Position numbers and translations under genes: made by a program
Shown here: one piece after another, positions 1 to 5,706 of the stretch
Layout: every line of letters starts with the position of its first letter
Position numbering within the stretch: the first letter of the stretch is position 1
The notes under the pieces: generated by a model
The model's input: only the letters and a program-made list of their open reading frames with translations
Database searches by the model: none
What the model was told of the DNA's origin: nothing
Source of the DNA: Ignavibacteriales bacterium
GTDB taxonomy: Bacteria > Bacteroidota > Ignavibacteria > UBA10030 > SZUA-254
Assembly (NCBI GenBank): GCA_016207985.1
Contig: JACQYX010000271.1
Span: 1 to 5,944, forward strand
Direction: 5' to 3'
DNA length: 5,944 nt

Positions 1-1881
1 AAGGCATTCAAAGGAAGTGAGCTTTTAGCTGTGTCTGGTAAAATTACAAGTTACAACAACCGGCTTCAGATCGTTCATCCTTCAATCGACCGGCTTGCGG
101 ATACTGAGGATGCCGAAGGTGATCTTCAAGGTTTTCTTCATACCAAAGGTATTGTTCCGAAGTATTGTTCATCTGAAGCGATGAAAAACATCGATCTAAA
201 CGTTAAAGGTTTACGTAGGATTATAAGATCGGCATTGAATGAATTCAATGATTTTGTTGAAGAGATCCTGCCTCTCAAGTTTATCGAGAAATATAAATTT
301 TTATCTGAGCAGGAAGCAATTCGGAACATCCATTTTCCTGTTTCATACACTATCTTGGATAAAGCTCGTTATCGTTTAAAGTTTGATGAGCTGTTTACGA
401 TGCAGTTGATGCTCGCTCTGAGGCGAAAGCAGGTCAAGGTCGAAATGTCGGGTATAGCATTTAACGTGAAAAGCTCACTGGCAAGGAAGCTTGTTGATTC
501 TCTACCTTTCGAGCTGACCAAGGCGCAGAGAAAAGTTATCACCGAAATCGCCAACGATATGAAAATACCTAAACCAATGCACCGCTTGCTGCAGGGTGAT
601 GTCGGAAGCGGTAAAACAATCGTCTCACTCCTTGCGATGCTCGTTGCGGTCGATAACGGTTACCAGGCGGCATTCATGGCACCGACGGAAATTCTTGCTG
701 AGCAGCATTATAAAACGCTCACTTACTTTCTGAAAAATATTAATATCAATGTTCGGTTGCTTATCGGAGGTCAAAGGTCGAAGCTTAGAGAAGACATATT
801 GGAAGATATTCGATCCGGCTCTGCTAATATCATCGTCGGAACTCATGCCCTGATCCAGGAAAATGTAAAGTTTGCAAAGCTTGGTTTTATTGTTGTCGAT
901 GAACAGCATCGTTTTGGGGTTGCCCAGCGGGTGGCATTGAGAGAAAAAGGGATCGATTCACTGAGCGGTGGTCCACATCCCGATGTCCTCATTATGACCG
1001 CTACGCCTATTCCCCGGACACTCTCACTTACACTCTACGGTGACCTCGATGTTTCAATAATAGATGAGCTTCCTGCCCACCGAGTACCGATTAAAACAAT
1101 TCTCCGCTTCGATTCGCAAATAACATCGGTTCACCAATTCGTCAGGGAACAAGTTAGCGAAGGTAGACAAGTTTACATTGTCTATCCACTCATTGAGGAG
1201 TCGGAGAAACTCGATTTAAAAGCTGCAACGGAGAGTTATGAGAAATTGAAATCGGAAGTTTTTTCCGATTTACAAGTGGGTTTAATCCATGGAAGGATGT
1301 CTTCGGATGAAAAAGATAACATCATGACCGCTTTCAAAGATAGGAAACTGAATATCTTAGTGTCAACGACGGTGATCGAGGTTGGTATCGATGTTCCGAA
1401 TGCATCGGTGATGGTGATTGAACATGCAGAGCGTTTCGGTTTATCGCAGCTTCATCAACTGCGTGGACGCGTTGGTCGCGGTGCTGAACAATCATATTGT
1501 GTCTTGATCGCACCCGATTGGATGGGAAGTGCGTTGCGAAAGACGTCTAATGTTCCTGACATCGATGATGAAGATGTAGAGAAACGCAAAGTCATTCGAC
1601 GGCTTCGTACAATGCTTGATACGACTGACGGTTTTAAAATTGCTGAAATTGACTTAGAATTGAGGGGTCCGGGAGATTTCTTCGGCACCCGGCAAAGCGG
1701 ATTACCCCTGCTTCAAATTGCTAACCTGCTAACCGATGGCGATGTACTCGCACTTGCGAGGAGAGAAGCATTCAAGTTAGTTGATGAAGACCCGCATCTT
1801 CGTCGTGCTGAACATCAGACGCTGAAGAAACATTACGGAGAAAAGATGAAGATCGCACTCAGCTACTTGCAGGGTGGTTGA
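1..1881 (+). CDS. recG: ATP-dependent DNA helicase RecG, 5'-partial
   Basis: RecG is a cytoplasmic superfamily 2 helicase that remodels stalled replication forks and branch-migrates Holliday junctions. The frame is open from base 1, so the GTG at 31 is an internal valine and the real start lies upstream; roughly the first hundred residues are missing. Counting residues from base 31: the remainder of the OB-fold wedge domain (SGKI...RLQIVHP) is at about 1-20, Walker A GDVGSGKT at 189-196, the DEQHRFG form of motif II at 290-296, and TATPIPRT (motif III) at 323-330. Next come the TTVIEVGIDVPNA and QLRGRVGRG motifs V/VI, and the C-terminal RecG-specific block with LELRGPGDFFGTRQSG. All helicase motifs are intact, and the TGA at 1879-1881 gives a normal C-terminus. 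DEQHRFG and the GPGDFFGTRQ block separate RecG from the related Mfd and PriA. A gap of about 190 bases separates it from the next gene, so it is probably not co-transcribed with the downstream operon. Confidence 0.97.
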   Translation, partial: KAFKGSELLAVSGKITSYNNRLQIVHPSIDRLADTEDAEGDLQGFLHTKGIVPKYCSSEAMKNIDLNVKGLRRIIRSALNEFNDFVEEILPLKFIEKYKFLSEQEAIRNIHFPVSYTILDKARYRLKFDELFTMQLMLALRRKQVKVEMSGIAFNVKSSLARKLVDSLPFELTKAQRKVITEIANDMKIPKPMHRLLQGDVGSGKTIVSLLAMLVAVDNGYQAAFMAPTEILAEQHYKTLTYFLKNININVRLLIGGQRSKLREDILEDIRSGSANIIVGTHALIQENVKFAKLGFIVVDEQHRFGVAQRVALREKGIDSLSGGPHPDVLIMTATPIPRTLSLTLYGDLDVSIIDELPAHRVPIKTILRFDSQITSVHQFVREQVSEGRQVYIVYPLIEESEKLDLKAATESYEKLKSEVFSDLQVGLIHGRMSSDEKDNIMTAFKDRKLNILVSTTVIEVGIDVPNASVMVIEHAERFGLSQLHQLRGRVGRGAEQSYCVLIAPDWMGSALRKTSNVPDIDDEDVEKRKVIRRLRTMLDTTDGFKIAEIDLELRGPGDFFGTRQSGLPLLQIANLLTDGDVLALARREAFKLVDEDPHLRRAEHQTLKKHYGEKMKIALSYLQGG

Positions 1882-1895
1882 GTCTTCAGGTAAAA

Positions 1896-1904
1896 TTTTT
1901 TTTT
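1896..1904 (+). terminator. T9 run after recG, hairpin not convincing
   Basis: A run of nine T follows the recG stop codon by 14 bases. I see no short-loop GC stem directly in front of it. The only perfect pairing found is CTGAAGA (1822-1828) with TCTTCAG (1883-1889), across a loop of more than 50 bases. An intrinsic terminator is therefore possible but weakly supported. Confidence 0.2.
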
Positions 1905-1933
1905 CACATCCGTTACATATCATCATACTACAC

Positions 1934-1952
1934 TCGTAAAATAAATTTACGA
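1934..1952. repeat. Perfect 7-bp inverted repeat, 5-base loop
   Basis: TCGTAAA (1934-1940) and TTTACGA (1946-1952) are exact reverse complements around ATAAA. The repeat lies about 28 bases upstream of the predicted -35 box. It could be an operator for a dimeric regulator or a weak AT-rich hairpin. No T-run follows on the + strand, which argues against a terminator. Confidence 0.45.
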
Positions 1953-1979
1953 TTTGGAAATAAAAAACGTATTTTCTGC

Positions 1980-2014
1980 TTGACAAATAGAATAAAATGA
2001 TTATATTACATTTG
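1980..2014 (+). promoter_or_regulatory. Promoter of the ligase/GNAT/kamA operon
   Basis: A perfect -35 box TTGACA (1980-1985) and the -10-like TATATT (2002-2007, five of six matches to consensus) are separated by 16 bases, within an A/T-rich background. Overlapping its right end is TACATTTG (2007-2014), an exact match to the TAnnTTTG -7 element of Bacteroidota promoters. Its distance from the TTG at 1980-1982 is 24 bases, slightly longer than usual for that type. Either reading puts the transcript start near 2014-2022, ahead of the first ligase gene and after recG. It is the only gap in front of the operon large enough to hold a promoter. Confidence 0.6.
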
Positions 2015-2029
2015 TTATGAAAATTCAGA

Positions 2030-2041
2030 CAACATATGTTG
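2030..2041. promoter_or_regulatory. 12-bp perfect palindrome, candidate operator
   Basis: CAACATATGTTG is a perfect palindrome with no central spacer. It lies just downstream of the predicted transcript start and about 60 bases before the ATG of the first ligase. That is a typical place for a repressor site. The function is inferred from position and symmetry only; the likely regulator is not in the window. Confidence 0.35.
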
Positions 2042-2099
2042 AACTAGTCGAGAGGATTGCACGAGTAACTTGATAACTCTTCCAGCGCATGTCAGTCCG

Positions 2100-3239
2100 A
2101 TGCGCATCGCACTTGTATACAATCAGAAAAAGGAAGAAGCAACACAACAAATTTTATCGGACGATTTAGACGAGCCTCCGAGTTCGCAGGGGAAAGCATC
2201 CCCAAATTCTCCTCTTGCACCTCTAACTCTCCAGAAACCAGCTATTAATCAAGTTTCGGATATGTATGCCGAATGGGATACGCTCGAAACAATTGATGCG
2301 GTTCGTGCTGCATTAGCTGAAGTGCATGATGTTTCCCTCATCGAAGCCGATCAAAATGCTTATGCAAAATTACAGGAAGCTCTTCCCGATATAGTCTTCA
2401 ATATGGCTGAAGGTTTTTATGGAGCTTCGCGTGAAGCTCAAATACCTGCAATGTTGGAGATGCTGAATATTCCATACACGGGTTCCGATCCACTCACACT
2501 ATCTATCTGTTTAGATAAATCCCGAGCGAAGGAGATTCTCACCTATCACAGAATCCCTACACCGAGATTCTATGTTGTCAACGATATAACCGAGATCGAT
2601 AACAATCCCGTTCAATTTCCCTGTATGGTCAAACCGCTCCACGAAGGCTCGAGCAAAGGTATTTACAATTCGTCCATCGTTCGCAGTCGATCGGAGCTAT
2701 TAAGAGAAATCATCATTGTCTTGGAGCGATACAACGAGCCCGTAATCGTTGAGGAATATCTTGACGGTAGAGAATTTACCGTTGCAATGCTTGGAAATGG
2801 AAATAATCTCGCTGTTCTTCCAATCGTCGAAATCAAATTCGATACACTTCCACAAGGTGTGAATCCTATTTATTCATTCGAGGCGAAATGGATATGGGAT
2901 CGCTCAGACGCGCCGCTGGATATTTTCTCCTGTCCGGCATCGCTGACACCGAAACTGAAAAACGAGATTGAAGATATCTGCCGTAAAGCATATACGATAC
3001 TCCGCTGCCGGGATTGGTGCCGCATAGATGTCAGGTGTGATACAGAAGGGAAACCGCATATACTCGAGCTAAATCCATTACCCGGGATATTACCTAATCC
3101 GGAAGATAACTCATGTTTCCCGAAAGCAGCACGTGCCGCCGGGATGTCATATAATCAACTAATCCAGGCAGTGCTACTAATAGCAGCCGGTCGATACGGA
3201 TTAATCGACATTTCACCTTTACCCCACATAAACAACTAA
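2100..3239 (+). CDS. ATP-grasp ligase, D-Ala-D-Ala-ligase-like (ligase 1)
   Basis: ATP-grasp enzymes activate a carboxylate as acyl-phosphate and join it to an amine, here probably between amino acids or similar small molecules in the cytoplasm. The ATG at 2100 gives 379 residues and the family-like start MRIALVYN. A TTG at 2070, 13 bases after AGAGGA (2051-2056), would add ten residues and is the alternative. Visible from the ATG: an N-terminal Rossmann-like lobe with DIVFNMAEG (about 97-105); the ATP-binding lysine in MVKP (about 176-179) and loop EGSSKG (about 182-187); VEEY (217-220); EAKW (261-264); RIDVR (308-312); and metal/phosphate ligands in ELNPLPG (323-329). All expected ATP-grasp ligands are present, so it should be active. 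A Pro/Ser-rich stretch at about 25-48 looks like a flexible insert. No cell-wall genes adjoin it, and a paralogue and kamA do. A specialised ligase is therefore more likely than housekeeping Ddl. The substrate is unknown. Confidence 0.9.
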   Translation: MRIALVYNQKKEEATQQILSDDLDEPPSSQGKASPNSPLAPLTLQKPAINQVSDMYAEWDTLETIDAVRAALAEVHDVSLIEADQNAYAKLQEALPDIVFNMAEGFYGASREAQIPAMLEMLNIPYTGSDPLTLSICLDKSRAKEILTYHRIPTPRFYVVNDITEIDNNPVQFPCMVKPLHEGSSKGIYNSSIVRSRSELLREIIIVLERYNEPVIVEEYLDGREFTVAMLGNGNNLAVLPIVEIKFDTLPQGVNPIYSFEAKWIWDRSDAPLDIFSCPASLTPKLKNEIEDICRKAYTILRCRDWCRIDVRCDTEGKPHILELNPLPGILPNPEDNSCFPKAARAAGMSYNQLIQAVLLIAAGRYGLIDISPLPHINN

Positions 3240-3242
3240 GGA
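3238..3242 (+). promoter_or_regulatory. Ribosome binding site of ligase 2
   Basis: AAGGA overlaps the TAA stop of ligase 1 and ends six bases before the ATG at 3249. It is the clearest Shine-Dalgarno site in the operon. It fixes the ligase 2 start and ties its translation to termination of ligase 1. Confidence 0.6.
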
Positions 3243-3248
3243 TATTTT

Positions 3249-4019
3249 ATGAGAAGGAAAATCCATGTCGCAGTGATATACAATGAGCCGATTACACAAA
3301 TCAGCGAAGATCGAAAATATATAACTGAGAACGGACTTCTCCAGGAGGGTGGTAAAGTAACTCGCACCGAGATGGCGACTATGACCGATCTTTCTGAAAT
3401 AGGTGTATTGGAAGAGCGAGAAGATATTGCACGAGCATTGCAGATGATGGGTTACAAGAGCTCGATTTTTAATGTCGATAGTAATCTTGATCGTTTAATC
3501 GATTTTCTAAAAAAGGAAGAACCCGACGTCATTTTCAATCTATGTGAAAGTGTCGGGAATGAATCTATTCATGAGATGCACATTGCAGGATTATATGAGC
3601 TTCTGGGAATTCCGTATACCGGCGCAGATTCCTTAACATTGGGAATTGCACTTAACAAGGTCCGCGTCAAAGAAATCCTGATCGCTAACGGTTTACCGAC
3701 ACCGGGTTACCAGCTTATAAGAAGTCCAATCAAGATCTCTTTAGATGAGCGGCTCCGTTTTCCTTTAATCGTGAAGCCATCGAGAGAAGATGCAAGCGTG
3801 GGAATAGATACAAATTCGGTCGTATACAGTTTGAATGACCTTAGAAAACGCGTTAGATATATCTTAGAGCAGTTCGATCAGCCTGCACTTGTCGAAGAAT
3901 ATATCGATGGTCGTGAGCTGAACGTTGCAATCCTTGGAAATCGTAAGCCATCAGTTTTACCGATTTCTGAGATCGATATGTCGACATTGCCCATAGGGAA
4001 CCTATTAGAACACTTTTGA
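3249..4019 (+). CDS. ATP-grasp ligase paralogue, C-terminally truncated (ligase 2)
   Basis: This is a second D-Ala-D-Ala-ligase-like protein of 256 residues, starting nine bases after ligase 1. It has the N-terminal lobe (HVAVIYNE, DVIFNLCES at about 93-101, IPYTGADSLTLGIALNK at about 121-137), the ATP-binding lysine in IVKP (about 174-177), the loop REDASVG (about 179-185), VEEY (215-218) and VLPISEI. Up to TLP (246-248) it parallels ligase 1, in which the equivalent TLP is followed by about 128 more residues. Here eight unrelated residues and a TGA follow. The lost part should carry the RxD and ELNPxPG segments that hold Mg-ATP and close the active site, so the product is probably inactive and the gene may be a pseudogene. 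The next gene also lacks its beginning, which points to one deletion affecting both, or a misassembly. An independent truncated function is unlikely but cannot be excluded. Confidence 0.85.
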   Translation: MRRKIHVAVIYNEPITQISEDRKYITENGLLQEGGKVTRTEMATMTDLSEIGVLEEREDIARALQMMGYKSSIFNVDSNLDRLIDFLKKEEPDVIFNLCESVGNESIHEMHIAGLYELLGIPYTGADSLTLGIALNKVRVKEILIANGLPTPGYQLIRSPIKISLDERLRFPLIVKPSREDASVGIDTNSVVYSLNDLRKRVRYILEQFDQPALVEEYIDGRELNVAILGNRKPSVLPISEIDMSTLPIGNLLEHF

Positions 4020-4021
4020 TG
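3985..4021 (+). other. Probable deletion junction between ligase 2 and GNAT genes
   Basis: In the ligase 2 frame the family-like sequence ends at STLP (codons through about 3992). In the GNAT frame, which is open from 3971, the bases from about 3992 read HREPIRTLLMETGVF. That resembles the first helix of GNAT proteins of this type and runs on without a break into the GNAT ORF, upstream of its usable start codons. Two gene interiors therefore meet within a few bases and in different frames. The exact breakpoint cannot be fixed without an intact relative; it probably lies at about 3990-3996. Confidence 0.65.
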
Positions 4022-4459
4022 GAAACAGGCGTATTTACAGACGAGGAAGTCGATGTAGCGATTGAGCTGGTAGATTATGTACTAAATAATCAACATCAAG
4101 AGGATTACCAGATTCAAACTGCTACTTCAGAAAACAAGGAAGTACTTGGTTATTATTGTATTGGACCGACACCACTGACAGCGGGGACATTCGATCTCTA
4201 CTGGATAGCTGTAAAACCAGCAGTTAACAACCGTGGGATCGGGAAGCAGTTACTGAGCCATGCCGAAGTTTTAATCGAATCGCAGGGTGGGCGGCTGGTA
4301 ATTGCAGAAACATCTTCACAACCCAAATATGAGAGAACTCGAAAGTTTTATCTAAACAATCGGTATAATGAGCTTGCCCGGATCAAAGATTATTATAAAA
4401 TCGATGACGATCTCGTCATCTACGGAAAATATGTATCACAATCTGGAGTGTCACAATAA
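4016..4459 (+). CDS. GNAT family N-acetyltransferase, N-terminally shortened
   Basis: GNAT enzymes transfer acetyl from acetyl-CoA to an amine. From the TTG at 4016 there are 147 residues. The ATG at 4019 is as good a start and shares its A with the TGA of ligase 2 (TGATG), so translation probably reinitiates there. Visible: strands leading to GYYCIGPTPLTAGTFDLYWIAV (about 45-66), the acetyl-CoA loop with NRGIGK (72-77), and the motif B region with ETSSQPKYERTRKFYL (about 98-113), ending DDLVIYGKYV. The core acetyl-CoA site is complete. The usual first strand and part of the first helix are absent. The frame continues upstream as HREPIRTLL, which looks like the missing helix but has no start codon. 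It sits between the ligases and kamA, so a beta-amino acid or ligase product is a reasonable substrate. It is not the AblB type of beta-lysine acetyltransferase, which is much longer. Activity is uncertain. Confidence 0.82.
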   Translation: MMETGVFTDEEVDVAIELVDYVLNNQHQEDYQIQTATSENKEVLGYYCIGPTPLTAGTFDLYWIAVKPAVNNRGIGKQLLSHAEVLIESQGGRLVIAETSSQPKYERTRKFYLNNRYNELARIKDYYKIDDDLVIYGKYVSQSGVSQ

Positions 4460-4462
4460 TTT

Positions 4463-5602
4463 ATGGAACTATGGCAGGAAATGCTGCGACAGGGAGTAGA
4501 CAGTGCAAAAGATTTAATAGAGCGTTTCGGTTTTGAGGAGGTTGCAGCGCGTAAACTCAATACGTTATTTCATATCCGAATTAATCCATACTATCTCAGT
4601 CTGATCCGATATCCGGGCGATCCAATCTGGCTTCAGTGTATCCCGGATGGACAAGAATTGAAAGACGACGGATTGCCAGACGATCCACTCGCAGAAGATT
4701 CTCACAGTCCGGTGCCGAGCATTGTCCATCGTTACCCGGATCGGGTTCTCTTCTTAACAACAAGCCAGTGCTCGATGTACTGTCGGTTTTGCACGCGTAA
4801 ACGGAAAGTCGGCGATTCCAAGAAGATCATTATGAAATACATACAGGACGGAATTTCATATATTGCCCAGCATCCTGAAATTAGAGATGTAATTCTTTCA
4901 GGCGGCGATCCGTTGATGCTTACCGATTATCTTCTTGAACGGATACTAAAAGGTTTACGGGAAATCCCACACATCGAGATCATCCGTATAGGCACAAGAA
5001 TGCCATGTGTGCTTCCTCAAAGAATCACGACCAAGCTTGTCAAGATGCTCAAAAAATATCATCCGATCTATATCAACACACACTTCAATCATCCATGGGA
5101 ATGTACACCGGAAGCGAAACGTGCATGTGAGATGCTTGCGGATGCCGGTATACCGCTCGGCAATCAAACAGTATTGATGAAAGGTGTTAACGACAATCCC
5201 GATGTGATGCTCGAGTTGATGCGTAAGCTTCTCACGATGCGCATCCGACCGTACTATCTATATCAAGCAGATGTAACTAAAGGCACGGATTATTTCCGTA
5301 CACCCGTCAGTAAGGGATTAGAAATCATGGATAAGCTTAGAGGTCACACTTCGGGACTTGCAATTCCATATTATGTTATAGATGCACCCGGCGGTGGTGG
5401 GAAAATACCTCTGCTTCCTCAATATGTTATCGGCAGAGCAGGTAAGAATATCATTCTGCGAAATTATAAGTATGAGATATTTACTTATCCCGATCTTGAA
5501 GAAGAACCTGCAAACCACCATCCACCGGTAGAGAAACCGTTCATGAGAAAAAATGGAAGTAAAAAAGTTACCCGAAAGGAAATAATAGAAGAGGCGTTGT
5601 AA
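4463..5602 (+). CDS. kamA: KamA-family radical SAM aminomutase (lysine 2,3-aminomutase-like)
   Basis: Members use a [4Fe-4S] cluster, S-adenosylmethionine and PLP to move an alpha-amino group to the beta carbon, for example L-lysine to beta-lysine. The 379 residues include PYYLSLI (42-48), SPVPSIVHRYPDRVLFL (82-98), the cluster motif CSMYCRFC (C103, C107, C110), R112 matching the carboxylate-binding arginine of lysine aminomutase, SGGDP (146-150), and DAPGGGGK with the PLP lysine K314. D270 and D307 occupy the positions of the two aspartates that hold the side-chain amine in lysine 2,3-aminomutase. That favours lysine over glutamate, where the family has Lys and Asn. The zinc-site cysteines are missing: GVNDN replaces GVNDC at 241-245, and the tail lacks the CxCxxC. 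The protein is also shorter than the classical enzyme of about 416 residues. EpmB is related but is usually shorter and not in this context. The ATG lies three bases after the GNAT stop, so it is translationally linked. The gene symbol denotes the family; the substrate is inferred. Confidence 0.92.
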   Translation: MELWQEMLRQGVDSAKDLIERFGFEEVAARKLNTLFHIRINPYYLSLIRYPGDPIWLQCIPDGQELKDDGLPDDPLAEDSHSPVPSIVHRYPDRVLFLTTSQCSMYCRFCTRKRKVGDSKKIIMKYIQDGISYIAQHPEIRDVILSGGDPLMLTDYLLERILKGLREIPHIEIIRIGTRMPCVLPQRITTKLVKMLKKYHPIYINTHFNHPWECTPEAKRACEMLADAGIPLGNQTVLMKGVNDNPDVMLELMRKLLTMRIRPYYLYQADVTKGTDYFRTPVSKGLEIMDKLRGHTSGLAIPYYVIDAPGGGGKIPLLPQYVIGRAGKNIILRNYKYEIFTYPDLEEEPANHHPPVEKPFMRKNGSKKVTRKEIIEEAL

Positions 5603-5605
5603 CCG

Positions 5606-5642
5606 CAACTCGTTCTGATGTGGTTCTCAGACTGTGTAAAAA
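5606..5642 (+). repeat. Repeat copy 1 (direct)
   Basis: CAACTCGTTC (5606-5615), nine variable bases, then TCTCAGACTGTGT (5625-5637) followed by A5. The two blocks recur exactly in copy 2 about 100 bases downstream, where the spacer is three bases shorter. It starts four bases after the kamA stop codon. Confidence 0.7.
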
Positions 5643-5652
5643 GTGTCTTTAT

Positions 5653-5684
5653 CACTCTGAGCGCTAACGAAGAGTCACGTTTTT
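5653..5684 (+). terminator. Hairpin plus T-run after kamA, possible terminator or dispersed repeat
   Basis: ACTCT (5654-5658) pairs with AGAGT (5671-5675), and CACGTTTTT follows. The stem is short, so termination would be weak. The sequence CTCTGAGCG...CGAAGAGT also resembles, from memory, a family of small palindromic repeats of the form ATTCTGAGCG...CGAAGAAT found between genes in several bacterial phyla. If that is right, the C and G here are a paired change that keeps the stem. Confidence 0.35.
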
Positions 5685-5706
5685 AAGTCAGATTCTTCTC
5701 CCACCT

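Noticed and set aside
31..33. GTG as the recG start codon
   Set aside because: The frame is open to base 1, and the residues before it (KAFKGSELLA) belong to the RecG wedge domain, so this is an internal valine of a gene cut by the window edge.
1822..1889. CTGAAGA/TCTTCAG pairing as the recG terminator stem
   Set aside because: The loop would exceed 50 bases and include the end of the coding sequence, which is not the form of an intrinsic terminator.
2100..3239. Housekeeping D-alanine-D-alanine ligase (ddl)
   Set aside because: The fold and motifs agree, but the gene is paired with a paralogue and sits with GNAT and kamA rather than mur or fts genes. A specialised ligase is more likely, so no ddl symbol was given.
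4011..4019. Programmed -1 frameshift joining ligase 2 and GNAT into a fusion
   Set aside because: Slipping from CAC TTT to ACA CTT gives poor re-pairing, no slippery heptamer or downstream structure is evident, and a fusion would still lack the ATP-grasp C-terminal lobe.
4463..5602. EpmB (elongation factor P lysine aminomutase)
   Set aside because: No efp or epmA gene is nearby, and the protein is longer than typical EpmB. The operon context points to free amino-acid metabolism, although family assignment alone cannot exclude it.
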